Source: Puniceicoccales bacterium
GTDB lineage: Bacteria; Verrucomicrobiota; Verrucomicrobiia; Opitutales; JAIRKQ01
Direction: 5' to 3'
DNA: 9,993 bases
Assembly (NCBI GenBank): GCA_031281895.1
Contig: JAITET010000083.1
Location: forward strand, 1 to 9,993
The first letter of the stretch is position 1, and every line of letters starts with the position of its first letter. The notes under the pieces are model-generated. The model made no database searches, had not been told where the DNA came from, and was given only the letters and a program-made list of their open reading frames with translations. Positions 1 through 6,485 of this stretch are shown here, piece after piece. The translations under genes were made by a program, and so were the position numbers.

Positions 1-17
1 CCCGATGCACGGAAGCG

Positions 18-437
18 TTAATTATCCGTCGATATCCGTCTGCCAAATAGATTTGAAGTCCGACTATGGATTATGTTGTCTATTTGATTTTGAATTTTTA
101 ACAGCTGGGACACGGATCGATTTTTCAAAATTTCACCCAATCTTTCAATAAAATCTTCGGGAGAAAAATTTGCTGTTTCAAAAAGGAACAGCAATATGTT
201 TTCGCGAGAAATCATATAGGTCCGTCTTTTTTCTTCCCCCCTGGGAGCACTTCCATTCAACAGATGTCCAAGAATTTTTTGATTATCAAATGCATTGCGC
301 ACATATTGATCTGTCTTTCCAATTATTGCGGCCATCTCTTTGGGAGAAAACCATTGTTGAGTAGTAGGCAGCAAGAATGAGAAATGTTCATAGGACTTTA
401 TTGCTTGAATATTATATTTTGGATCTATCATTTCCAT
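18..437 (-). CDS. Small helix-turn-helix (excisionase/MerR-like) DNA-binding protein
   Basis: The product is about 139 residues. Residues 29-50 (beginning WFSPKEMAAIIGKTDQYV) look like a helix-turn-helix of the MerR/excisionase type. A basic, glycine-containing stretch (residues 62-72) and a YMISREN segment followed by ILLFLFE (about 74-86) resemble the wing and closing helix of such domains. The rest is helical and charged, with no membrane segment. The likely role is DNA binding, as a small regulator or architectural protein; no target can be read from the sequence. The open frame continues to a TTG at 479, but that start would overlap the end of the upstream small frame (stop at 458-460). 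The ATG at 435-437, or the one at 429-431, is therefore preferred; none has a clear Shine-Dalgarno. The gene ends 17 bases from the window edge, so its downstream neighbour is unknown. Confidence 0.6.
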   Translation of the reverse strand: MEMIDPKYNIQAIKSYEHFSFLLPTTQQWFSPKEMAAIIGKTDQYVRNAFDNQKILGHLLNGSAPRGEEKRRTYMISRENILLFLFETANFSPEDFIERLGEILKNRSVSQLLKIQNQIDNIIHSRTSNLFGRRISTDN

Positions 438-457
438 AACATTAGTTGTATTTTGGT

Positions 458-598
458 CTAATATGTGGCAACAAACCAAATACGTTGGCGGTCAACTGTC
501 ACGAAACCTTGAAACTCTTCTTCCGATTTTGCCCAAAGTTTTGGTCGATCGCAAATGTCTGTGTCGATTTGATATAGTTTTTTCTTTCCTGGGGTCAA
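458..598 (-). CDS. Possible 46-residue protein upstream of the HTH gene, unknown function
   Basis: This short frame reads LTPGKKKLYQIDTDICDRPK at its start and ends DRQRIWFVATY. The residue mix looks protein-like: alternating charged and aromatic residues, no runs. It has no ATG. The best start is a TTG at 596-598, preceded by an AAGGA-like Shine-Dalgarno about 10 bases upstream. The frame stays open upstream to a TAA about 54 bases further on, so ATT or ATC starts, or a degraded 5' end, are possible. Its stop lies 20 bases before the ATG of the HTH gene on the same strand, so the two could form an operon. I do not recognise the family. It could also be the 3' remnant of a longer gene that has lost its start. 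Confidence 0.35.
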   Translation of the reverse strand: MTPGKKKLYQIDTDICDRPKLWAKSEEEFQGFVTVDRQRIWFVATY

Positions 599-663
599 AG
601 TTTTTACATCCTTGGTGAGAAATTTTTCACAATGACCAATGATTGTTTAAATTGGGTCTTTTC

Positions 664-691
664 TTGAAAAATTTTTGAAAAACACTGTTAT
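664..691 (+). promoter_or_regulatory. Possible promoter of the PpiD-like gene
   Basis: A TTGAAA -35-like hexamer (664-669) is separated by 16 bases from TGTTAT (686-691, four of six matches to the -10 consensus). Transcription would start near 698, giving a leader of about 15 bases. The octamer TTGAAAAA occurs twice here (664-671 and 675-682), 11 bases apart. The surrounding gap, 599-712, is AT-rich, and no other gene is visible in it. Confidence 0.3.
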
Positions 692-712
692 GGCGACGAG
701 AGTAATTAAACC

Positions 713-2302
713 ATGATTTCATTTTTGCAAAACCTTTTACAAAAACACCACAAATGGCTGTTTAGTATCCTGCTGTTTATAGTAGTCGTCGCATTTGTCT
801 TTACCATAGGAGCTGCCCCGACTATCGGTAAGGCAAGGGTAAAACCGCACCTTTGCTATGGTCATAACCTGAAAAATGCTGATGAGATGCAAAAAATAGC
901 AGAAAATGCTACCTATAGCGGTATTTTAGAATTGGAAGACATTAACTTGATTAGCAAAAATTTGAACTTTTTTACCCTCAGGAGAATCATCGCCCTGGGA
1001 CTAGCAGATGAATTCAAAATACCAAATCCTGCGGCAGAGACTTTGAAAAGGTACATCAAAAAATTACCGGTTTGCCTCGATGAAAAAGGGAAATTTTCTG
1101 CCGACCTCTATGCATCTCTTTTGGAAATGTTTAGACGCAACACCACAGGGCAGGACCGATTGACAGAGGTTTTATGCGAAGACTATAGAATCAAGGAGGT
1201 CGAATCTATTGTGGCAGGCAATTGGATCGTATTCGACGAACAGGTGATATCGTTTTTGACGAGGTCTCACATCGAGCATGATTTTATGGTCGCTACGATT
1301 ACAACGGATGATGTGGTAATCGATGAAAACATGTGCGATGAAGAAATAGAAAACTTCTACAACGAACATCCCCATCGCTATACGCAACCGCCGATGCACG
1401 CTGTTTCCATGGTAAAATTTAGGAGTGAAGACTTTGTCAAAACTGTTCCCAGTCCCGATGAAAAAACGCTGACAGCATTTTTTCTAGAAAACAAGGATTA
1501 TTTTGAAAAGGATTCTAAATTTGAAGACATAAAAGATCGCGTACTAGATGCCTACCTAAAGGCTGAATCGACGCGAATGGCCTATGCTCAAGCTGAAGAT
1601 TTTGTCAACAAACTATACAAAAATGATATAAAATTAAACAGCCAAGAGTTTAAGGATACGTTGGCAAATTTTGAGATTGAGAAGGAAAAAATTGCATCCT
1701 ATTCCAAAAAGAAACTTCCCCATGTGAATGGGGTAGCACCCACTTACCTGCTCAACGTGTGCGATTTGGAAAATGGCAGATATTACACGGATCCATGCCC
1801 GGCAACATTTGGGTGCGTTGTCCTTTTTCTGGAGCATAGGAAAGACACCAAGGAACTATCTTTGGCAGAAGCAAAACGGACCATTAGGGAAGATATTCTA
1901 AGGGAACGGAGATTACTAAAATTTACGGATAAAATAGAAAATATTCGCCGAGAGGTTGTGGATAGCCTTGAGTCCGATAAAGATCTTCCAAAAATTTTTG
2001 AAAAACATGGCCTAAAATTTGATACCTTCGAGGGTATTTCTATTGGAAACATGGAAGAAAAGAAAGTCGATCAGTTATATAAAGAAGCCCTAGTATCCCT
2101 AAAAAAGTCTGAACATATAAAATTAATGCCCATGGATGATAACAAAGTGTTGATGTTTGCCGTTGTCGACAGAAAATTTCCGACGAATGACTTTTTTTCC
2201 AAAAATAGGCGTACGGAAGCAGAATCAATCCTAAAATTTCTGAGCAAGAATTTTATACTGACAAACTTTTTTAACGATCAAGTGGCCAAAATAATCAAAT
2301 GA
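713..2302 (+). CDS. Membrane-anchored PpiD/SurA-like periplasmic chaperone
   Basis: The 529-residue product starts with a short basic stretch (QKHHKW), then one hydrophobic segment at about residues 15-33. It is therefore probably anchored in the inner membrane with the bulk in the periplasm, the PpiD topology. Residues about 45-215 fit a SurA-N-like helical chaperone region. Residues about 245-300 contain a FFLENKDYF...FEDIKDRV pattern typical of PpiD-family proteins, and a matching region about 350-410 ends in SLAEAKRTIREDILRERR. I see no parvulin signature (no GG-x-LG motif), so it is probably a chaperone without peptidyl-prolyl isomerase activity. PpiD proteins help newly secreted outer-membrane and periplasmic proteins fold. 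The ATG is the first residue of the basic-plus-hydrophobic signal anchor; the ribosome-binding site is weak (GAGAG about 10 bases upstream). The next gene on this strand appears to have its own promoter. Confidence 0.8.
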   Translation: MISFLQNLLQKHHKWLFSILLFIVVVAFVFTIGAAPTIGKARVKPHLCYGHNLKNADEMQKIAENATYSGILELEDINLISKNLNFFTLRRIIALGLADEFKIPNPAAETLKRYIKKLPVCLDEKGKFSADLYASLLEMFRRNTTGQDRLTEVLCEDYRIKEVESIVAGNWIVFDEQVISFLTRSHIEHDFMVATITTDDVVIDENMCDEEIENFYNEHPHRYTQPPMHAVSMVKFRSEDFVKTVPSPDEKTLTAFFLENKDYFEKDSKFEDIKDRVLDAYLKAESTRMAYAQAEDFVNKLYKNDIKLNSQEFKDTLANFEIEKEKIASYSKKKLPHVNGVAPTYLLNVCDLENGRYYTDPCPATFGCVVLFLEHRKDTKELSLAEAKRTIREDILRERRLLKFTDKIENIRREVVDSLESDKDLPKIFEKHGLKFDTFEGISIGNMEEKKVDQLYKEALVSLKKSEHIKLMPMDDNKVLMFAVVDRKFPTNDFFSKNRRTEAESILKFLSKNFILTNFFNDQVAKIIK

Positions 2303-2342
2303 GAAAATTTTCGTCGGAGCATAAAAATTAACAAAAAAAATA

Positions 2343-2369
2343 TTGATTTTTCTATTAAATTCCTAAAAT
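2343..2369 (+). promoter_or_regulatory. Possible promoter of the 12-codon peptide unit
   Basis: TTGATT (2343-2348) and TAAAAT (2364-2369) could serve as -35 and -10 elements. The 15-base spacer is shorter than usual. Start of transcription would be near 2376, giving an RNA of about 140 bases that ends at the terminator at 2516. Confidence 0.3.
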
Positions 2370-2401
2370 AAAGATCATGCCTTATGGCAAAATTTAGTAA
2401 C

Positions 2402-2408
2402 AAGGAGG
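2402..2408 (+). promoter_or_regulatory. Perfect Shine-Dalgarno AAGGAGG of the 12-codon peptide
   Basis: AAGGAGG sits 5 bases before an ATG at 2414. It is the strongest ribosome-binding site seen in the window; most neighbours have weak or no recognisable sites. It fixes the start of the small peptide frame and argues against the overlapping GTG frame at 2416. Confidence 0.7.
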
Positions 2409-2413
2409 AACAT

Positions 2414-2452
2414 ATGTGTGGTTGTGGCTGTGGCGGTGGAAAAAAGAAATAA
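2414..2452 (+). CDS. 12-residue Cys/Gly-rich peptide with lysine tail
   Basis: The frame encodes MCGCGCGGGKKK and then TAA. It alternates Cys and Gly three times, continues with glycines and ends in three lysines. Direct evidence for translation is the perfect AAGGAGG at the ideal distance from an ATG; evidence for an independent unit is an intrinsic terminator 40 bases after the stop and a possible promoter upstream. Three closely spaced thiols suggest metal (zinc, copper or iron) or redox binding, or a substrate for cysteine modification, but this is inference; no family is recognised. A Cys-codon leader peptide for attenuation is less likely, because the next gene downstream (HIT) is on the opposite strand and tgt starts more than 500 bases beyond the terminator. 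It could instead be a small RNA that happens to carry a short frame. Confidence 0.5.
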   Translation: MCGCGCGGGKKK

Positions 2453-2491
2453 CCGCTAAGGTAAAAAAACATTCTAATTTTTTAGAAAATC

Positions 2492-2516
2492 AAAACCACC
2501 CTAGGGTGGTTTTTTT
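2492..2516 (+). terminator. Intrinsic terminator after the 12-codon peptide
   Basis: A perfect palindrome (2492-2513; core ACCACCCTAGGGTGGT) forms a GC-rich stem followed by seven T residues (2510-2516). A smaller 6-base-pair hairpin (TTCTAA at 2472-2477 with TTAGAA at 2482-2487) precedes it. Because the palindrome is flanked by A residues on its left, it could also work on the minus strand, but no minus-strand gene ends here: HIT ends about 100 bases to the right. Confidence 0.85.
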
Positions 2517-2617
2517 ATCCCTAAAAACAGTAGATGAGCCATCTAATTACACTGCTCTAATGAATAGCCTGGATTTGTCGGGGGTGATTGTTATTATTTT
2601 GCGCTGAAAAAAAGATG

Positions 2618-2968
2618 TCATCCAGGAGGCCAAGCCATTGGTCTACCGGATAATAGGTGAATGTGCAAATGGGGGACAGTTTCTCCCGCCTGTTGTCCGT
2701 TATTTACTACCAATCTGAATCCTATCAAATTATGGGATTTGGCAAAATCCCTTGCCATGATTAGTAATTTCCCAAGTAGTTCCGCATCGCCATCCTGGGC
2801 CGTTTCAATTCTATTAATTTTCCTCTTGGGAATAATCAATACATGAACCGGTGCCTGTGGATTAATATCTCGAATGACTACGGCAACGTCGTTTTCGAAG
2901 ACGACATCGGCCGGGATCTCTCCGCTAATTATTTTTTCAAAAATTGTTTTTTCTTCCACGGAAACCAT
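2618..2968 (-). CDS. HIT-family (histidine triad) nucleotide hydrolase, HinT-like
   Basis: The product is 116 residues, the usual length of bacterial HinT-type proteins. The N-terminal TIFEKIISGEIPADVVFEND segment, the VHVLIIPKR strand (41-49) and the C-terminal triad HLHIHLL (His100, His102, His104) define the family; RPMAWPPG ends the protein as in typical HinT enzymes. Family members hydrolyse AMP linked to lysine or other amines (purine nucleoside phosphoramidates) in the cytoplasm; the physiological substrate is uncertain. The ATG at 2966-2968 gives a complete domain, but no Shine-Dalgarno precedes it; an in-frame GTG three codons later is possible. It is transcribed divergently from tgt, with about 107 bases between the two starts. 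Confidence 0.92.
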   Translation of the reverse strand: MVSVEEKTIFEKIISGEIPADVVFENDVAVVIRDINPQAPVHVLIIPKRKINRIETAQDGDAELLGKLLIMARDFAKSHNLIGFRLVVNNGQQAGETVPHLHIHLLSGRPMAWPPG

Positions 2969-3075
2969 GTTTTATAACAGAAGCCTATTTGCAAACATTT
3001 ATCCATAAAAATTTTCAATCTTTCAAAGGATTTTTTTATTGGAAAAGGCGATGTTTATTTTCAAATGCACACACT

Positions 3076-4269
3076 ATGGCAACTGATACCTTTGCATTTA
3101 GGATAACCCATGGGTGTAAAAGTACCATGGCTCGCCGTGGGATCCTATCAACGCCTCATGGCATGATTAACACGCCAAATTTTGTATTTTGTGCCACAAA
3201 AGGGGCAATGAAATCGCTTTCAACGGCGGACCTCAGAGCTACGGGAGCAGAAATTATGCTATCGAATACTTACCATTTGATGCTTCAACCTGGAGCTGAT
3301 ATTGTGGCAATGCATGGAGGACTGCACAAAATGTTGAACTGGAACAACCCGATGCTAACAGATTCTGGAGGTTTTCAGGTCTTTAGCCTTGGACACGGTG
3401 GAGTGGCAAATGAAATTAAGGGCCGGAGAAATTTTCCATCCCATTGCAATTGTACGCTGTTGAAAATTACGGAAGAAGGGGCACTTTTCCGTTCCTACAT
3501 TGATGGGACAAGACATTGGTTGACACCGGAAGTGTCGATACGGGTACAAAGAAAACTTGGAGCAGATATAATTTTAGCGTTCGATGAATGCACCCCATTC
3601 CACGCCGACCGAAAATATACCGCGTCTTCGATGGACAGGAGCCACCGATGGGAATTGCGCAGCCTGGCGGAGTTTAGAAAAAATGACAACAGCCAACAGG
3701 TCCTCTATGGGATTATTCAGGGAGGTATTTATGAAGACTTGCGAAAGGTGAGTGCGGATTTTGTTGCAAACAACGATTTCTTTGGACAGGCCATAGGAGG
3801 TAGTTTGGGAGGAACAAAATCCCAGATGCATGAGGTGATTGAAATGATTGCCCGGCTCATTGATCGTACCCGTCCCGTCCATTTACTCGGGATCGGAGGT
3901 ATTACGGATATTTGGAATGGTGTAAAACATGGTATCGATACCTTCGACTGCGTATGCCCAACCCGCCTGGCCCGTCATGGGGGTGCGCTGTGTACACCAT
4001 TCCTCCATGGAGGAAAAGAATTCATAAATTTGAACAACTCATGTTACCGCGAGGACGTTTCCCCCATCGATGGCACCTGCGATTGCTATTGTTGCCGAAA
4101 CTTTTCACGTTCGTACATTCACCACTTGTTCAAAGCAAAAGAAATGCTTGGTGGGCAATTGCTGACCATCCACAACGCACGATTCATGGTACGACTGATG
4201 GAAACAATACGTCAATCCATCGAAAACGAAACTTTTGGGGATGAGTTCAAAAAATGGACAACCTTCTAA
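3076..4269 (+). CDS. tgt: tRNA-guanine(34) transglycosylase, chlamydia-like
   Basis: Tgt exchanges guanine at the wobble position of GUN-anticodon tRNAs for a queuosine precursor or queuine. From the ATG at 3076 the product is 397 residues, slightly longer than usual. Visible signatures: TDSGGFQ (Asp96, general acid/base), GGIYEDLRKVSA (216-227), GIDTFDCVCPTRLARHG (286-302; Asp291 the probable nucleophile), and the zinc site CDCYCC (Cys335, Cys337, Cys340) with His366 at the expected spacing of 26. The frame is open 44 codons upstream, but that stretch lacks family similarity and overlaps the HIT start, so 3076 was chosen; its ribosome-binding site is weak. The substrate-pocket loop reads GGSLGGT (241-247). 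The bacterial GG-L-A-V-G-E pattern, with its preQ1-binding Glu, is not conserved. The middle position is Gly, as in queuine-using enzymes of eukaryotes and Chlamydia. See findings. Confidence 0.95.
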   Translation: MATDTFAFRITHGCKSTMARRGILSTPHGMINTPNFVFCATKGAMKSLSTADLRATGAEIMLSNTYHLMLQPGADIVAMHGGLHKMLNWNNPMLTDSGGFQVFSLGHGGVANEIKGRRNFPSHCNCTLLKITEEGALFRSYIDGTRHWLTPEVSIRVQRKLGADIILAFDECTPFHADRKYTASSMDRSHRWELRSLAEFRKNDNSQQVLYGIIQGGIYEDLRKVSADFVANNDFFGQAIGGSLGGTKSQMHEVIEMIARLIDRTRPVHLLGIGGITDIWNGVKHGIDTFDCVCPTRLARHGGALCTPFLHGGKEFINLNNSCYREDVSPIDGTCDCYCCRNFSRSYIHHLFKAKEMLGGQLLTIHNARFMVRLMETIRQSIENETFGDEFKKWTTF

Positions 4270-4397
4270 TGTCAGCAATATTAATTCCCCATTTCACTTA
4301 GTAAAGGCATAAGAAAGAGCAAAAAAGAAAGAAGGGAAAGAGTCAAAACATTGGAAGGTTTTCTTTTAAAAATTGTCTAGAATTTTTTGATGGGCCT

Positions 4398-4430
4398 AGG
4401 GTCAAGACTCATAAGAACGAGCTTGACCCT
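4398..4430. other. Strong stem-loop between convergent tgt and ftsL
   Basis: AGGGTCAAG (4398-4406) pairs perfectly with CTTGACCCT (4422-4430). After a bulged A, CTC (4408-4410) pairs with GAG (4419-4421), leaving an 8-base loop. It lies between the 3' ends of tgt (plus) and ftsL (minus). Neither strand has a T-run after the stem, so it is not a classical intrinsic terminator. It may still terminate or protect both convergent transcripts. The rest of 4270-4466 is AT-rich with a purine-rich tract, and no gene is visible. Confidence 0.55.
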
Positions 4431-4466
4431 GGAGGGATATGTTTATCTATTACAATTGTCGTAATT

Positions 4467-4859
4467 TCAATTACGCATAGTCAGACTAGTTTGTTTTGGA
4501 AATTTTTCCTGGGAAATTCGATTTGCAACTTTATTAGCCGAATGATTTAGAGCATAAAAATTGACATCGGTTTTTGAAACTTTTACCGTATTGCGCACAT
4601 CTGCAACCACGAGGCCATTTGCTTCGATAAATTCATGCAAAGACTGGACAGAGCTAAGTTTTAAAATTTCCCTATCCAGTTCTGTGTTTTTTGTGACATA
4701 TAGGGATAAGATCCGTTCATGTTCTGATATTTTTCGTCCCCATGATATTATGTTTTGCCTCGCTTTAACTAAAAACAAGGACAGAAAAAATAACATAAAA
4801 ACGCCGCCTATGCACAATAATGTGCAAGTTTGAAAAAATCTATCTGATTTATTTTCCAT
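4467..4859 (-). CDS. ftsL: FtsL-like cell-division protein
   Basis: The product is about 130 residues: a short cytoplasmic N-terminus, one hydrophobic segment at residues about 12-31 (LLCIGGVFMLFFLSLFLV), then a helical, charged stretch (about 38-75) of coiled-coil character. This is the FtsL bitopic plan; FtsL recruits and activates the FtsWI peptidoglycan synthase through the FtsQLB complex. The name rests mainly on position directly after rsmH, because FtsL sequences are poorly conserved. The ATG at 4857-4859 starts 2 bases after the rsmH stop; a TTG at 4863-4865 overlaps that stop and would add two residues. The gene following ftsL in most dcw clusters (ftsI) is absent: tgt lies there in the opposite direction. 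Confidence 0.65.
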   Translation of the reverse strand: MENKSDRFFQTCTLLCIGGVFMLFFLSLFLVKARQNIISWGRKISEHERILSLYVTKNTELDREILKLSSVQSLHEFIEANGLVVADVRNTVKVSKTDVNFYALNHSANKVANRISQEKFPKQTSLTMRN

Positions 4860-4861
4860 GT

Positions 4862-5806
4862 TCAATCTCGTATGCTGTGTGTTTTTTCTAAAATGCGCAA
4901 TTTGGCAGATCGGCTGCGCGGATTATGATCCACTTCAGTTTCATCGGAAGTAATCGGTTTTTTTGTTAAAATATTGGCATAGGAAACCCGGTCTTGTTGA
5001 GGTTGGCTATCGAATTTATCAATCGCTTTCCCGGCCATTTGGTTGAAAAACCTTTTGACGATTTTGTCTTCCAGTGAATGAAAACTGATCACGGCTAATC
5101 GCCCACCTGTCGCCAATTTGTCGAACAAAATGGGCAGTGCCGCTTCTAAGGAACCCAATTCGTCGTTAATGAAAATTCTTATCCCTTGAAATGTTTTGGT
5201 AGCTGGATGAATTTTTTGTCCCTTTTTCTTGGGAATGCAGTCAGAGACGATTTTAGCAAAACTATCGGCATATTTCATGTCCGGATTTTTTCTGTTGTCC
5301 AAAATAGTAGAGATGATTTTTTTCCAATATTCTTCCTCTCCGTAATCCCGAATGGCCGTTATTAATTCCCGTTCACTGGCCCTGTATAGAAAGTCCACCG
5401 CCGTGATCCCACGACCGTTATCCATGCGCATGTCTAACGGGGTGTGATACTTAAAAGAAAATCCCCTATTTTCATCGTCGAGTTGGAAGGATGAAACCCC
5501 TAAATCCATTACAATACCGTCCAATGGAGGCATATGCAGACAGCCAACCTCGGAAAAATTGACCTGATAGAATCTAAAGTTACTGTGGGTCAACGAAAGT
5601 TTCTGGGCTCGTTGTTTAGCACTTGGATCACGGTCGATGGCATAGACAAAGTTCTTTTCATTGGCCCGCAACAAGGCTTCACTATGTCCTCCACCTCCAA
5701 ATGTACAATCCAAAAACTGTCCACCTTTGGACGAGTTTAACCATTTTATAACATCGTTCAGAAAAACCGAGCAATGGGATAATGATAACTGTGTCTCTCC
5801 TATCAT
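4862..5806 (-). CDS. rsmH: 16S rRNA (cytosine(1402)-N4)-methyltransferase RsmH
   Basis: The product is 314 residues, the standard length. RsmH (MraW) methylates N4 of C1402 in 16S rRNA in the decoding centre using S-adenosylmethionine. Signatures in order: TFGGGGHS (35-42) and AIDRD (56-60) for cofactor binding; DLGVSSFQLD (101-110); PLDMRMD (123-129); YGEEEYWKKI (155-164); ATKTFQGIRIFIN (202-214); VISFHSLED (239-247); NPRSRSAKLR (295-304). All look intact. Its ATG overlaps the mraZ stop by four bases (ATGA), implying translational coupling, and ftsL follows without a gap. This is the conserved start of a division and cell wall cluster. Confidence 0.97.
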   Translation of the reverse strand: MIGETQLSLSHCSVFLNDVIKWLNSSKGGQFLDCTFGGGGHSEALLRANEKNFVYAIDRDPSAKQRAQKLSLTHSNFRFYQVNFSEVGCLHMPPLDGIVMDLGVSSFQLDDENRGFSFKYHTPLDMRMDNGRGITAVDFLYRASERELITAIRDYGEEEYWKKIISTILDNRKNPDMKYADSFAKIVSDCIPKKKGQKIHPATKTFQGIRIFINDELGSLEAALPILFDKLATGGRLAVISFHSLEDKIVKRFFNQMAGKAIDKFDSQPQQDRVSYANILTKKPITSDETEVDHNPRSRSAKLRILEKTHSIRD

Positions 5807-6261
5807 AGTCCAAGTTGTGTTAAGATTGCGCTGACTTCGTCATCCTCTTCCTCGTCCTTGCTCAAATATTTTTCATACCTCATCGGATCCCAGATGCTAA
5901 AAGTTATAAAATTACCCACCATCAGGATTTCCCTGTTTAATCCTCCGTGTGCACAAAGCATTTGATTTAGTAAAATCCTCCCCTGGCTATCACAGGTAAG
6001 CTGGTCAGCCTTCGAAAAAAGTTTCGTAAGGGTTTTTTGACCTTTTTTATCTCCTAGGCTTACATTGGAAGCCTTCTCTCTTAATTTTTCTACCATTTTA
6101 GGAGGATAAACGATTATGCATCCGGATGGATTCGGGATGGCAATGTACACCTCATATTGTTCAGACCCAAATCTCCACTTCGCTGGCAATAATACCCTCC
6201 CTTTTTCGTCCGGGTTGCGCCGGTGCTCACCTACGTAAATATTATTCGAGTTTTGTAACAT
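5803..6261 (-). CDS. mraZ: Transcriptional regulator MraZ
   Basis: MraZ is an AbrB/SpoVT-fold DNA-binding protein that represses its own dcw operon. The 152-residue product has the two expected half-domains: DEKGRVLLPAKWR (18-30) and DSQGRILLNQ (91-100), the second with Asn where Pro is usual. The tail carries an acidic cluster, KDEEEDDE (135-142). The frame also has an upstream ATG at 6304-6306, but that codon lies inside the predicted promoter and operator. The ATG at 6259-6261 has an AAAGG ribosome-binding site 5 bases upstream and gives a protein of normal length, so it was chosen. The gene is the first of mraZ-rsmH-ftsL. Confidence 0.95.
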   Translation of the reverse strand: MLQNSNNIYVGEHRRNPDEKGRVLLPAKWRFGSEQYEVYIAIPNPSGCIIVYPPKMVEKLREKASNVSLGDKKGQKTLTKLFSKADQLTCDSQGRILLNQMLCAHGGLNREILMVGNFITFSIWDPMRYEKYLSKDEEEDDEVSAILTQLGL

Positions 6262-6280
6262 TTTGACCTTTGCCCTAAAT

Positions 6281-6315
6281 CGCCATTCTTTAACAGTATT
6301 TCCCATTTTTCCCCA
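6281..6315 (-). promoter_or_regulatory. MraZ operator: TGGGN boxes in 10-base register
   Basis: Read on the minus strand, TGGGG (6311-6315), five bases, then TGGGA (6301-6305) form a direct repeat with the 5-base spacer known for MraZ boxes in E. coli. In the same 10-base phase follow TGTTA (6291-6295, degenerate) and TGGCG (6281-6285, one mismatch). The two perfect boxes lie between the -35 and -10 elements of the predicted mraZ promoter, so MraZ bound here should block transcription of its own operon. Confidence 0.7.
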
Positions 6316-6322
6316 CAGTCAA
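6293..6322 (-). promoter_or_regulatory. Probable promoter of mraZ-rsmH-ftsL
   Basis: On the minus strand TTGACT (6317-6322, five of six -35 matches) is followed after 18 bases by TACTGT (6293-6298, a weak -10). Transcription would start near 6286, leaving a leader of about 25 bases before the ATG at 6261. The MraZ boxes fall inside the spacer. Confidence 0.45.
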
Positions 6323-6485
6323 TAAATATTATGGAAAATTTGGTTAGGAAAAATGAAAAATATGCTCCGAGCATCGCTCCCACGAAAGGTAGCAGCGGAT
6401 AAAAATTTTTTATATAAATTTCAATGCCCCCATCACATTTCCAGTGGATATTCATAAAATTTCGTTCCAAATTAAGAGCATAGGG

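Noticed and set aside
2414..2516. Cysteine attenuator leader peptide
   Set aside because: Cys codons followed by a terminator would fit attenuation, but no same-strand gene lies close downstream and no antiterminator pairing is obvious.
2416..2607. 63-codon plus-strand frame starting MWLWLWRWKK
   Set aside because: It starts with GTG two bases after the ATG that fits the perfect Shine-Dalgarno, and it runs through the intrinsic terminator. Its Trp/Leu pattern is the shifted reading of the Cys-Gly codons.
2944..3075. 44-codon N-terminal extension of tgt
   Set aside because: It overlaps the HIT start and the divergent promoter region and has no similarity to Tgt. The family sequence begins right after the ATG at 3076.
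6231..6470. 79-codon minus-strand frame with a hydrophobic stretch
   Set aside because: It overlaps the mraZ promoter, the MraZ boxes and the mraZ start in another frame, and it begins with a TTG (or an ATG at 6455) without a ribosome-binding site. Mentioned only as part of the gap before dnaX.
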